From positions 1 to 39,238 of the IMG/VR virus record IMGVR_UViG_3300046616_000273: DNA of 39,238 bases; one strand, written 5' to 3'. The translations under genes and the position numbers were made by a program. Positions 6,553 through 15,233 of the stretch are shown here, in pieces. This stretch comes from a virus. A model generated the notes under the pieces. It was not told where the DNA came from, ran no database searches, and worked only from the letters and a program-made list of their open reading frames with translations. Position 1 is the first letter of the stretch. Every line of letters starts with the position of its first letter.

Positions 6553-7037
6553 GGAGCGCTTTCTGCCGCAGTGGGCGAAAAAAAACCGGCATGAGCCGGT
6601 TGGTTGAGGAACGTCAGAGCCGCGTGCAGCGTGCCGGGATCGAATCGTTCCGGGTTCGGCATGCCGAGCGCTGCGGCGACGGCTTCGGAGCAGAACCACT
6701 TGCCCTTATCGTCGCCGACTGCCGACAGGATGAAGTGCAGGTTTCCCAGCAGGTCGTAAGCGTCCCCCTCGTGCGCACCGAACCAGTCCCAAGCCTTTTC
6801 GGACAGTTGCTCGGGAAGGCCGACGAATTCCCACAATTCCGGTTCGAAGTCGATCACCTTGAACCGCACGCCCCCATCCATGTACGAGGCGGACGCCGCG
6901 TAGGCCCGGCCGGGAGTGGTGGTCTCCAGCAGCAACAGCTCGACATGCGAAAACGTGCTGCGGGTCCACCAGCGCACCAGGCGGTTGTAGATGCCCGGCA
7001 GACCGGCGTGCGTACCCTTGTAAAAGGCGGCGCGCAT
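6549..7037 (-). CDS. Permuted papain-like (NlpC/P60, YiiX-type) protein
   Basis: This 162-residue soluble protein looks like a circularly permuted NlpC/P60 fold. The N-terminal block FSHVELLLLET carries the candidate catalytic His31, and the later KWFCSEAVAAAL carries Cys116, the reverse order to classical NlpC/P60 enzymes and as in YiiX-like proteins. Such enzymes cleave peptide, amide or thioester bonds; the substrate here is unknown. It sits between the tail fibre module and the holin, a usual place for this protein in Burkholderiales prophages, so a role in cell-wall entry or lysis is plausible. The final 20 or so codons run through a perfect intrinsic terminator (6578-6601). Confidence 0.8.
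   Translation of the reverse strand: MRAAFYKGTHAGLPGIYNRLVRWWTRSTFSHVELLLLETTTPGRAYAASASYMDGGVRFKVIDFEPELWEFVGLPEQLSEKAWDWFGAHEGDAYDLLGNLHFILSAVGDDKGKWFCSEAVAAALGMPNPERFDPGTLHAALTFLNQPAHAGFFSPTAAESAP
6578..6601 (-). terminator. Intrinsic terminator between tail and lysis genes
   Basis: On the minus strand, a perfect 7-bp stem AACCGGC/GCCGGTT (6601-6595 with 6590-6584) and a 4-base loop are followed by a run of eight Ts (6585-6578). It lies inside the coding sequence of the papain-like gene, just upstream of the holin. Confidence 0.85.
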
Positions 7038-7040
7038 GCT

Positions 7041-7478
7041 TTACAGCCCCGCCGCGGTGATGAACAGCTGGTCCAGCTGCTGCTCGGTCAGGTTCAGCTG
7101 CTGGCCCAGCATGCCCACCAGCGGCCGGCTGCGCACGACAGCGCTCGAGTAGTCCCACTCGATGCGCGCCACTTCCTTGTGCGGGCTGGGCAGCGCCTCA
7201 ATCGCCGGCGAGACCCGGTCCAGCAGGCCGGAGCCGAGCAGCGCGAGTCGTGCCTGGCGCATGGTGACCTGGTCGGGGATCACTGGCGTTGGCGCGACCG
7301 CTGGAGCGGGCTCCAGTCCGTCGCGCGCGGCGTTGGCGCGCATGTTCACCCAGGCTGCCGCCTGGGCCTCGTCGATCTCGATCATGCGATCGACGTGCTC
7401 CTCGGGCGGCTCTTGCAGGTAGCAGCCGTCCAGCGCGCCGTCTTCGGTATAGGTTACGTAGCGAGTATTTTCCATCAT
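7041..7478 (-). CDS. Small tail-fibre-associated protein
   Basis: This 145-residue protein is of a kind often found directly after phage tail fibre genes. It has an N-terminal beta-rich part (YVTYTEDGALDGCYL), a central Ala/Pro linker (EPAPAVAPTPVIPDQ), and a helical C-terminal part beginning TMRQARLALLGSGLLDRV and ending LNLTEQQLDQLFITAAGL. The C-terminal module recurs in many tail-associated proteins. A role in fibre assembly or as a fibre chaperone is inferred from position only. Two consecutive ATGs (7478, 7475) are possible starts, with AAGG four or seven bases upstream; the former overlaps the fibre stop codon. Confidence 0.75.
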   Translation of the reverse strand: MMENTRYVTYTEDGALDGCYLQEPPEEHVDRMIEIDEAQAAAWVNMRANAARDGLEPAPAVAPTPVIPDQVTMRQARLALLGSGLLDRVSPAIEALPSPHKEVARIEWDYSSAVVRSRPLVGMLGQQLNLTEQQLDQLFITAAGL

Positions 7479-8485
7479 GCGACCTTAAAGAATTCAATCT
7501 CGGAGTAAATTTCTGGCCCGCCGCTGTTCATCGGTGCGCCGAAGTTTGTCGAGTTGGCGCCGACGTAGGACTGCAGCCGGAACGTCTTTGACGCGCTGAT
7601 CGTAAATCTGCCGGTGATGATGCTGTCGACGTTGTCGTTCGTGCCGCTGTTGCCCAGAGCGCGACCGCTGCCGTAATACGTGATGCTGTCCGTGACGTTC
7701 AGCAGCTGCACCCGGTTGAACCCGTTCACCGTGCCTACGGCGCCGGCGCGCCCTTGAAAATCATAGGTCCCTGCCGGCAGCGTGATCACGTTCGACGCCA
7801 GCGACGCGCCGGTGATGTTGTTGTCGACTACCGTGTTCAGCGGGCGCGTCACCGTACCTGTGCCAGTCGCACCGCCGCCCGTGCCGCTTGTATACTGCTC
7901 GCTGAACTTGGCGTGGGGGATGGTGTTCACGGGGCCGGTGGCACCCGCGTCGCCGGTGCGTTGGAAGAACAGCATCAGTGCGTCGTTGTTGGCGAACGGA
8001 CTCGCCGAGCTGCCAGACATCGGCGTCACGGAAACATTACGGTATCCGGTTGGTGATGCCATGCCGGTGACCGCGAACTGAAGCCATTTGCTGGCGTCGC
8101 CCTGCTTCACTAGGCGAATATGCCCCTTCACGACACTTGTCGAATCTGCGAATGTGTTCACGATGGGCGAAACATCCTGGCTGGCGGAGTTCAGCAGGTC
8201 GACGCGGATCGTAGTCGCTGAACTTTGCGTTGCGTTGTCCAGCCGGAGCATGCCGGCGACGCCGGTCGAGCTAGGGTCAGCGTCTGCTGTGAGCGTGCTA
8301 AATACGACCGGAATTGCGTACGCCCCGCCAGCGGCCAGGCTGTTGATGAGGGCGGCTGTGGCATTGACCTCAGCGCCGAAGGTCGGCAGCTTCTGCATGA
8401 AAGCCGCCATCAGGTTGTCGAATGTCTGCTGGTCCTGCGTGCGCGCCGGCATCTGCGTCGGGTCAAGGAATGTGGAAATCGCCAT
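7475..8485 (-). CDS. Tail fibre / receptor-binding protein
   Basis: This 336-residue structural protein probably trimerises. Residues 1-50 form a helical attachment region (FDNLMAAFMQKLPTFGAEV). A beta-rich centre leads to a short collagen-like GDAGATGP stretch near residue 180. The C-terminal ~140 residues are a Gly/Ser/Thr-rich beta-sandwich resembling C1q/TNF-like fibre tips (ITLPAGTYDFQGRAG, then EIYSEIEFFKV at the end). It most likely binds the host surface. The start is ATG 8485, with GGAG eight bases upstream; a TTG at 8488 is less likely. The A of its ATG is shared with the upstream TGA stop (TGATG). Confidence 0.8.
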   Translation of the reverse strand: MAISTFLDPTQMPARTQDQQTFDNLMAAFMQKLPTFGAEVNATAALINSLAAGGAYAIPVVFSTLTADADPSSTGVAGMLRLDNATQSSATTIRVDLLNSASQDVSPIVNTFADSTSVVKGHIRLVKQGDASKWLQFAVTGMASPTGYRNVSVTPMSGSSASPFANNDALMLFFQRTGDAGATGPVNTIPHAKFSEQYTSGTGGGATGTGTVTRPLNTVVDNNITGASLASNVITLPAGTYDFQGRAGAVGTVNGFNRVQLLNVTDSITYYGSGRALGNSGTNDNVDSIITGRFTISASKTFRLQSYVGANSTNFGAPMNSGGPEIYSEIEFFKVA

Positions 8486-10056
8486 CAAACGGCTCCTTCA
8501 ATCGTGAGGTTCATGAGTGAATGCGCCGGGTACTGGAACACATTCTTGAAACTGCCATATCGCCCGTAGACCGCCGTGCTGCCATATGGGCCGCCGACCC
8601 AGACCAGCGGCTGCTGACGGCGATCGAATAGCCGCGCCTGCAGGTAGTCGATCTGGTCATTCGAGATCATCACGTCACAGGTCACGCGCTTGGCGTACGG
8701 GCGGATTACGGTGCTGCTGGTACCGTCGAAATTGAATGTGGTCGACGAGTAGTCCTTCCCTTCAGTCGACAGGCCCGCAAGCGTCGGGCCGAAATCGTCC
8801 ACAGGGCCCACGGCGCACATACCGCACTTCGCCGTGCCGCCAACCTTGCGCAGGCTGATCGTCACCAGGGCGTTGGCGTAGGCCGGCAGCTTCAGCGTCA
8901 GGAAGTAGTCCCTCCGCCTTATCCGCTTGAAAGCCCAGTTGAAGAAGCTCGAGCCCGAGTTTGATTCAACCAGCAACTTGGTTTCGCTGTAGACCAGACC
9001 TTCCACCTGGTCGACCACACTGACCCGCACCTCGTCGGCAAAAACATTGCCCAGGTAGAGACCTTGGCTGATCGCTTGAGGCGATAGCACCAGCAGGATC
9101 TCGTCAGGGTTGGTCGTCTGCGTATTGTTGTACTGGTCCAGCATGGCCCACCGATTCGTCGCACCGCGTGGTGTCCATGCCGTAAGGTCGGTCAGCTGCT
9201 TGCCTACATTTCCCGCGATGACGGACTGGTAGACAACGTGGCTCACCGGGTCGTAGGCCGGCGCCCCTTGAGCGTACGTGGTCGTGGCGCTGTAGGTCGG
9301 TTCGGCGATCGCAATGTTCGAATACACCAGGCCGGCGCCGACGGCAATGACGTCGGCAGGGCGTGTGACTGTCGCGCCAGCGGTCGGAATGTAGCTGGTG
9401 GCTTTGCTGCCCAGTTCAAACTGCGCGCCCCAGCAGTAAATGCCGCCGCTGACGCCACCGGGGAATTGCGTACGAGGGTAGATGTAAGAAGTAAGCCCGG
9501 GGCCCTGCGCCGTGGCCGTAACTTCGACGCGAAACCAGCCGTTAGGCAGCGCCTCCGCAAAACGGGCGGTCATGCTGCCCGAAATGACCGGCTGCGCACC
9601 AGTAGACAGATCAAAATCTGCGAATGCGTCAAGCGTGCCCGAGATCAGGCGGATCGTGAAATTCTTGGACGTTCCGGCCCTCACGTAAATCGAGAACGCG
9701 TACTTGCTGCCCGCGACGGTACTGTAGCCTTGCTGGAATGGCGAGTAGTCTACAGGGTTGGTCAGATCCATATATTCCGCCGACACCGTGCCGTCAGGTG
9801 CAGCCGCAGCGTTTGTGGTTGGCGTGATGTACGAAACGATCGTCCAGAGGTTGATTGCCCCCGAGTTCACGACAAGATTCGTGGCTGCCGGCTCCACTAG
9901 TGCATATGGCGCCTTGGTCAGGTCGTTCGGGTCATAGGTCACGGCAAGGGTATCGGCCGGCACCTGTATTAGCGTGCCTGATCGGTCGAATACCCACTTG
10001 GACGACGCGCGCGTGCAGGCCACGTCGCCCAGGCTTACAGGATCAACAATAATCAT
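8485..10056 (-). CDS. Tail tip/spike protein with head-spike-fibre-like domain
   Basis: This 523-residue protein has an N-terminal segment (SLGDVACTRASSKWVFDRSG) leading into the LVEPAATNLVVNSGAINLWT motif characteristic of proteins annotated as phage head spike fibre-like. A carbohydrate-binding-like beta-sandwich follows (YAFSIYVRAGTSKNFTIRL, then NGWFRVEVTATAQG). The C-terminal half is a separate beta-rich region ending near the GRYGSFKNVFQYPAHSLMNL segment. It sits directly after the tape measure (ATGA overlap), where tail-tip proteins are encoded, so it probably builds the distal tail or binds glycans. ATG 10056 was chosen over an upstream non-ATG extension. Confidence 0.78.
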   Translation of the reverse strand: MIIVDPVSLGDVACTRASSKWVFDRSGTLIQVPADTLAVTYDPNDLTKAPYALVEPAATNLVVNSGAINLWTIVSYITPTTNAAAAPDGTVSAEYMDLTNPVDYSPFQQGYSTVAGSKYAFSIYVRAGTSKNFTIRLISGTLDAFADFDLSTGAQPVISGSMTARFAEALPNGWFRVEVTATAQGPGLTSYIYPRTQFPGGVSGGIYCWGAQFELGSKATSYIPTAGATVTRPADVIAVGAGLVYSNIAIAEPTYSATTTYAQGAPAYDPVSHVVYQSVIAGNVGKQLTDLTAWTPRGATNRWAMLDQYNNTQTTNPDEILLVLSPQAISQGLYLGNVFADEVRVSVVDQVEGLVYSETKLLVESNSGSSFFNWAFKRIRRRDYFLTLKLPAYANALVTISLRKVGGTAKCGMCAVGPVDDFGPTLAGLSTEGKDYSSTTFNFDGTSSTVIRPYAKRVTCDVMISNDQIDYLQARLFDRRQQPLVWVGGPYGSTAVYGRYGSFKNVFQYPAHSLMNLTIEGAV

Positions 10057-13000
10057 CAAGCTGTCCTTGTTTGAGGCTGCCCGGAGGCATCCCATTTATC
10101 GAGGATTTCCCCGGTCTGCTGTGCACCCTTGGCGATCGCGCGGTTCTCTGCACTATTCGCCTCGCGCAGCTGCTTGACTTCGACGCGTAGCAGCTTGATC
10201 TCGGCCACCAGCGCTTCGCTATTGCTCGACGGGTTGCGCAGCGCGTCCACGATCGATTGCGTGCTGTGGATCCGCGAAGGACCAGTCGCCTCGATCTCGA
10301 CGCCGACCTCGCCCACCGCCCGCAAGCCGCCGGCGAAGTCGCCGCCGTTCGCAAAGCCCGGAATACCGAGCCGTTTCTGGCGGGCCTTGTACTCGGCGCC
10401 ATCCATGAAGCCGGAGCGGATCGCGTCGAGCGAGTTGCCCTTCGCCAGTGCATCCAGCCAGTACTGCAGGCCGGCCTGGTCCGGGGCGCGGCCGAGCAGG
10501 TCCTGGTAGAAGCCGGCAATGGTCGCCGTGCCGCTGACAACCGGATTCGCCTGCGCGGATCCGATCGACGACTGGAACGCCGCCATGGCCTGGGCCAGCG
10601 ACAGCGTCGCCACCGACTGCCCGTGCAAAGCGTCGAGTTGCGCCTGGCCGTTGGCCACGATGTCGTCGAGGCGCTGCAGCTGGTCCTGCAGGGCGGCCAG
10701 CGAGCGCTGCTCCACCGACAGGGAATCATCGGTGACGCCGGCCAGCTGGGCGATGTCGCTTTTGGTCTGTGCCAGGTCGCGCACGTAGTCGTAGTACGAG
10801 CTGAACTGCGAGCTCGCGTCCTGGGTGACCACGCTCAGCGCCTTCTTCAGCGAGTCGACCTGCCCGGCCGAGAGCGAGCCCCCTGCCCTGGTGATCGCCA
10901 GGTTTGCGCGGATCTCCGCCTGCGCGCGCGCCCGGCTCGCCATCTGGTCATCCGGGACCGAATAGCTATCCAGCGCGCCATGCAGCGCCTGCGACAGCGA
11001 CTGCAGGTTTTCCACAGCCGCGGTCTGGGCCTTGATGCTGACCTGGACCGCCGACTTTTCGCGGTCGACCACGCGCTGCAGCGCACCGAACGCATCGTTG
11101 ACGCCGGCGAACAGGGTGCTGGCCGAATCCTTCATGGCCTGCATGGCCGCCGCAGCCTTCTCCGCCGCCTCGGCCGCCGCGTCGATCTGCGGGTGGACCT
11201 TGGCGAACGCGTCGCTGTAGGCCAGCAGCGAGGCCAGCTGGCTCGCGCCGGTCTCGGTCGCCGCGGCGCCGGACGCGATCATGTCCTGCACCAGGGCCTT
11301 GAACTCGTCCCGGGTGGTCGGGATCGTGCTCAGGCCGAGGCTGGACAGACCCTTGTCCAGGGCGGTCGCCACGGGCGCCAACTTCTCGGCGTCCGTCAGG
11401 AAGTTCTCGCTGAAAGCCTGCGCCTGCTGGGTCAGCATGGCCAGCCCGCCGGCGGCGCCGATCAGCTGCTCGCGCGCGGCCGCGGATTGCATTCCCGACG
11501 AGCCGAACAGCTTTTCGCCTGTCGAGCCCAGCAGCTGGGCCACCTGGTCGGTCACCTGAAAGTCGCTGGCCAGCCGCTGCAGCACCGCGGACGCCGACTC
11601 ACCGGACTTCGCGAACTTGTCCAGGTCCGGCGCCAGTTCCTTCGCGAGCTGGTCTCCCACGCCGGCGAAGAAGTCGGCGATCGCCTTCTGGTTCGCCGCT
11701 TCGTCCTTGCCCAGGGCGATGCTGATCGCCTGGGTGCGATTGGCGATGCTGTCCGCATTCAGCCCGAGCACCTTGGCGTAGGAGCCGGTCGCATCCTTCA
11801 GCACCTGGTAGGTCGACGTCAGGCCAGCGGCCAGCGCCGGATCCGCGGCTTTCGAATCCACGCCATGACGGTCGCTGCTGAACCAGCCGCCTTTCTCCTT
11901 CCAGGCGTTGTTCACGGCGCCCGAGAAGCCATCGGTGCCGATCGAGCCGGTCAGGGTGCTGCTGGTGTACTCGCGCGGGCCATGACCGAATGCCGCCTTG
12001 GCCAGGCCGGCCACCGCCAGCGCGCCGCCAATCCACGGCAGCGCGGTCGCGATCGCGCCAAGGCCCGACGACAGTGCGCCCGCGATTTGGGGGCCAACCA
12101 CATCAGCGATGCTATTCCCGATCGAAACGCCGAAATTCGAGGTCAAACCTAACCTCGTTGCTGACGCGCCGGCTGATACACCGTCGAGACCGCCGGCCAG
12201 GCTGCCCATGAAGCCAGTCCCGAGGCCGCCGGCTGCCGTCATACCGCCGGTGAGCGTGCTGTACAGGTTAGACGCCGCGCCCAGGATGCTGCCGCCCTGC
12301 GTGAGCAGGCTTGACCCCGACTGTAGGCCGGCCACCGCGCCAGCACCGTCCGTTGCCGCGCCGATGTTGATCACCCACTTCTTGAGCGTCATCTGGTACA
12401 GCCACTCGAAGAAGATGTTCTTCGCCGACTCTTTCAGCCGCGTGAACGCGTCCTTGCCGCCGTCCGCGATCGACACGAAGGTGTCGTGGGCGGTGCGCTC
12501 GACATCGCCCCAGAACTCCTGCTGCTCCTTCAGCCGCTCGGCGCTGACGGCGAGACCGGCCTGCTTGCGCAGCTCTTCCGCCTGCGCGCGATAGGCGGCG
12601 GTTTGTTCCTCGATTATCGCAATTTCGGCCTTCCTGTCGAGCTGCGCGGCCTGGTCACGCAACCGGGCGGCTGTCAACTCCGCAAGCTGCATGCCGGTCA
12701 TGCCAAGGGCATCAATGTAATCCTGCTGCTCCCGGGTCTGGTCCTGCTGGGCTTTCGCCTGGGCCTGCGCCGCTTCGATGAGGTCGGCCGTGTTGTTCAC
12801 TGCCAGCCGGTAGCGCTGCTGCTCTTGTTCGAAAAGGTCGTTTTCGCGCTTCACCTCGCGCGCGTCGATGTCCTTGTTCGCCTGGTCGATCTGTCCCTTG
12901 AGCTCGAGCACCTTGCTCTTGTTCTCGATCTTTTCACCTTCCAGCTTCTTCTGCTTCTCCAGCATTTCAATCTGGTCGCGCATCGCCTTGATGTCGGCGT

Positions 13001-14840
13001 CAGCACCCTTGTTGATGAAGTCCTCGCCGTTCAGCTGCCCGGTGCGGTTCAGGAAGCCGAGCTGCAGCTGCAGCTGCTGGTTGTCGAAGGCGCGCGCGGC
13101 GGCCTGGCGCTTCAGTGCCTCGGTCTGCAGGTCGATCTGCTTCACCGCGTCCTTGTAGACGGTTGAGTTCTCGCGCGCCTCCTTGTTGATCTTGGCCGTG
13201 TACTTCGCGTATTCCTGCTGGCTGATGGCGCCAGCGTCGAGCGCGACCTTCAGCTTCGCCAGCTCGCCGGCTGTCTGGCCGTTGACGCCGTTCAGCCGGT
13301 TCTCGATCTCAAGGATGTCCAGCTTGGCCTTCTTGCGCTTTTCGTCGGCGCTCAGCCGGACCTGGTACTGGCCGAGCTCGGTATCCGCCACCTTCTTCGT
13401 GGTCATTTCGTACTGCACCAATTCGACAATGTTGTCGTCGATCTGGTCCATCGCGGCCTTGTGGGCTGCCGTCATCCCTGCGGTGCGCTCGGCGAACGTG
13501 CCCTGTGCGGCGGCCGCGCTGCGCAGCTGATCGGCATACGCCTGGATGTCCTTCGACGTGTCCTTCGCGCCAACCAGACTGAGGCCCGAGGCGACGCCGG
13601 ACAGGAAGGTGGCGAAGCCTTCCTTCATGGTGCCGATGGTCTTGTCCCAAGCGAAGCCGATCTCCTCCCACGCCATCTGGGCGCCGTACTTCACGCTCTC
13701 CCATCCCTTGAGCGTAGCGCCAACGAACGCGAGGCCAGCCACGCGCGCCTCGACGAAGTTTTCGCTTAGGTAGGTGCCGATCTCCCAGCCTGCGAACGCA
13801 GCGAACAGCACGCCTGCGGCCACCTTCAGCTTGCCCAGGGCGCCGGCCGCCAGCTGTGCGGATACCGTGACGCCGCCCAGGCCTACCGAGAACAGGCTCG
13901 CCGCCGACGCGCCGCTCGCCATTTCCATGCGCGCGAGCGCGAGCTGGACCTGCAGGGTACCGATAGCAGTAGCCGCTGCGCTGAAGGCGGCCGGCGCGAC
14001 GACGAAAGCCCCGATGTACGCGGCGCCGACCTTGGCGCCGGTCGTGAGAGCGCCCGAAAGCTGGCCGACCCGGTCGCCCAGCGAGCCAAGCACGTCAGAA
14101 AGCTTCGCGACCGCGCCGCGCGCGGCGTCGCCCAGGCCCGACTGCGAGACCTTCAACAGCAGGCCGTCCCAGGCGTCCTTGAGGTTGCTGATCGCGCCGT
14201 CCAGCGTGTCGGCGCGCCGGTCCATCGCGCCGGCGAAATCCGTCTCGCCCAGCTTGCGCAGGTAGCCCTGGATCTCGGTCGCGTTGTTGCCGATCAGCGA
14301 CGTCATGCCCTTGAAGGTCAGCGCCACGCGATCGCCGTTCTGCTTCGCGGTGATGCCGAACTCCTTCAGGCGCTCGAACTCGCCGGTGGCGGCGTCGGCG
14401 ACGGCTTCGACCATCTGGTTCAGGCCCTTGCCCATGGCCGCCGCCGTGTTGCCGTAGGAGCGCAGCGCCTTCTCGGATGGGTCCAGGCCGAGGTTGCGCA
14501 TCTTGATGAATGCCTCGGTCGCCTCGGCCACGCTGTACGGCGTGGTGGCCGCGAACGCCTGCAGAGCCTTGAATGCGCCGGCCGCGTTCGCGGTCGACCC
14601 GGTCGCAGTGATCAGGGAAGCGTTGAGCTTGTCGAACTCGCGCTGCGCGTCGATCACCTGGTGGGCCAGCGCACCGAGCGACAGGCCGGCCGCGATGCCC
14701 GCCAGCGCACCCTTGGCCAGCGCCGCCGCGCGCGCGATGCCGTCCATGGCGCCACCGACGACGCGCCGGGCGTCGTCCATGTCGCGCTGCAGGCGTGCAA
14801 TGTCGGCGCGCAGCCGAATCTCCATGTCACCGATGATCAT
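10056..14840 (-). CDS. Tail tape measure protein with DUF4214 domain
   Basis: This 1,594-residue protein sets tail length and is ejected during infection. It has the lambda-H-like N-terminus (MEIRLRADIARLQRDMDDAR, then the TTPYSVAEATEAFIKM block of the TMP family), hydrophobic Ala/Gly-rich segments at roughly 265-350, and long charged coiled coils at roughly 520-820 (with a LEKQKKLEGEKIENKSK segment). An Ala/Gly-rich region follows, then a DUF4214-like repeat near 1440-1485 (FYQDLLGRAPDQAGLQYW). The C-terminus has helical coiled coil. ATG 14840 is preceded by GGAG at good distance; a TTG four codons upstream is unlikely. It lies between the tail assembly chaperones and the tail tip gene, the canonical position. 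Confidence 0.95.
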   Translation of the reverse strand: MIIGDMEIRLRADIARLQRDMDDARRVVGGAMDGIARAAALAKGALAGIAAGLSLGALAHQVIDAQREFDKLNASLITATGSTANAAGAFKALQAFAATTPYSVAEATEAFIKMRNLGLDPSEKALRSYGNTAAAMGKGLNQMVEAVADAATGEFERLKEFGITAKQNGDRVALTFKGMTSLIGNNATEIQGYLRKLGETDFAGAMDRRADTLDGAISNLKDAWDGLLLKVSQSGLGDAARGAVAKLSDVLGSLGDRVGQLSGALTTGAKVGAAYIGAFVVAPAAFSAAATAIGTLQVQLALARMEMASGASAASLFSVGLGGVTVSAQLAAGALGKLKVAAGVLFAAFAGWEIGTYLSENFVEARVAGLAFVGATLKGWESVKYGAQMAWEEIGFAWDKTIGTMKEGFATFLSGVASGLSLVGAKDTSKDIQAYADQLRSAAAAQGTFAERTAGMTAAHKAAMDQIDDNIVELVQYEMTTKKVADTELGQYQVRLSADEKRKKAKLDILEIENRLNGVNGQTAGELAKLKVALDAGAISQQEYAKYTAKINKEARENSTVYKDAVKQIDLQTEALKRQAAARAFDNQQLQLQLGFLNRTGQLNGEDFINKGADADIKAMRDQIEMLEKQKKLEGEKIENKSKVLELKGQIDQANKDIDAREVKRENDLFEQEQQRYRLAVNNTADLIEAAQAQAKAQQDQTREQQDYIDALGMTGMQLAELTAARLRDQAAQLDRKAEIAIIEEQTAAYRAQAEELRKQAGLAVSAERLKEQQEFWGDVERTAHDTFVSIADGGKDAFTRLKESAKNIFFEWLYQMTLKKWVINIGAATDGAGAVAGLQSGSSLLTQGGSILGAASNLYSTLTGGMTAAGGLGTGFMGSLAGGLDGVSAGASATRLGLTSNFGVSIGNSIADVVGPQIAGALSSGLGAIATALPWIGGALAVAGLAKAAFGHGPREYTSSTLTGSIGTDGFSGAVNNAWKEKGGWFSSDRHGVDSKAADPALAAGLTSTYQVLKDATGSYAKVLGLNADSIANRTQAISIALGKDEAANQKAIADFFAGVGDQLAKELAPDLDKFAKSGESASAVLQRLASDFQVTDQVAQLLGSTGEKLFGSSGMQSAAAREQLIGAAGGLAMLTQQAQAFSENFLTDAEKLAPVATALDKGLSSLGLSTIPTTRDEFKALVQDMIASGAAATETGASQLASLLAYSDAFAKVHPQIDAAAEAAEKAAAAMQAMKDSASTLFAGVNDAFGALQRVVDREKSAVQVSIKAQTAAVENLQSLSQALHGALDSYSVPDDQMASRARAQAEIRANLAITRAGGSLSAGQVDSLKKALSVVTQDASSQFSSYYDYVRDLAQTKSDIAQLAGVTDDSLSVEQRSLAALQDQLQRLDDIVANGQAQLDALHGQSVATLSLAQAMAAFQSSIGSAQANPVVSGTATIAGFYQDLLGRAPDQAGLQYWLDALAKGNSLDAIRSGFMDGAEYKARQKRLGIPGFANGGDFAGGLRAVGEVGVEIEATGPSRIHSTQSIVDALRNPSSNSEALVAEIKLLRVEVKQLREANSAENRAIAKGAQQTGEILDKWDASGQPQTRTA

Positions 14841-14856
14841 TCGCTTCTCCAATGCG

Positions 14857-14881
14857 AAAGGGGCCCCCGGAGGTGCCCCTT
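14857..14881 (-). terminator. Possible weak intrinsic terminator before tape measure gene
   Basis: A perfect 7-bp stem AAGGGGC/GCCCCTT (arms 14858-14864 and 14875-14881, 10-base loop) is followed by only three Ts on the minus strand. It overlaps the stop of the frameshifted chaperone and precedes the tape measure ribosome-binding site. It may attenuate transcription or only protect RNA ends. Confidence 0.45.
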
Positions 14882-15228
14882 CAGTCCTTCTTCTTCAGTG
14901 TTTCCAGCGCCACGGCGTCGAACGCGTCGATCACGTCCAGCTCCCATGGCGTGAACCGCACGCCGTGCAGCTGCTGGTAGGCCAGGATGTTCTCCGGCTG
15001 GATCGGCCCGGGGCCGTTCGCCGTGATCGAGCGCCCGATCCCCCGGAACGCCTCCCAGATCGGGCGGCCGGCCCGGGGCCATGGAATGTTCAGCCGCGGG
15101 TCGGACGCGCCGGTGTTCCGGGCGGCGCGCTGCAGGTGCGTGCGCAGCGTGGCGCCGTCACCCTGTCGCTCCGATAGTTCGTACTCGGCGCGGCAGCACT
15201 CCGTCAGGCTTTCGCGGAGTCGGCGATA
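14881..15228 (-). CDS. Tail assembly chaperone, frameshift extension (GT-like)
   Basis: This is the T-like part of a G/GT chaperone pair, expected only as a -1 frameshift fusion to the gene at 15204-15656. Read from the predicted slip at 15228 it adds 115 residues (YRRLRESLTECC to the KKKD end), giving a fusion of about 258 residues. The sequence has the Trp/Phe/Asp-containing helical C-terminus (VRFTPWELDVIDAFDAVALE) common in these extensions. No good independent start exists: the open frame upstream is out-of-frame sequence of the G-like gene. By analogy with lambda GT it recruits tail tube protein onto the tape measure and is not in the virion. Confidence 0.78.
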   Translation of the reverse strand, partial: YRRLRESLTECCRAEYELSERQGDGATLRTHLQRAARNTGASDPRLNIPWPRAGRPIWEAFRGIGRSITANGPGPIQPENILAYQQLHGVRFTPWELDVIDAFDAVALETLKKKD

Positions 15229-15233
15229 AAAAG
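15198..15233 (-). promoter_or_regulatory. Programmed -1 ribosomal frameshift signal
   Basis: On the minus strand the zero-frame codons CTT TTT ATC (15233-15225) contain five consecutive Ts (15232-15228), so tRNA-Phe on TTT can slip back one base onto an identical TTT. Seven bases downstream begins a perfect 6-bp hairpin ACTCCG/CGGAGT (15220-15215 with 15203-15198, loop of 11). The direction, position near the end of the first frame, spacer and hairpin all match the conserved tail-chaperone frameshift. The heptamer is not a perfect X-XXY-YYZ site. Confidence 0.7.

Noticed and set aside
10257-12152. 631-codon open frame on the plus strand opposite the tape measure gene
   Set aside because: It is the GC-rich antisense shadow of the tape measure coding sequence. 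It has Arg/Gln/Leu/Gly-biased composition without domains and no ribosome-binding site.
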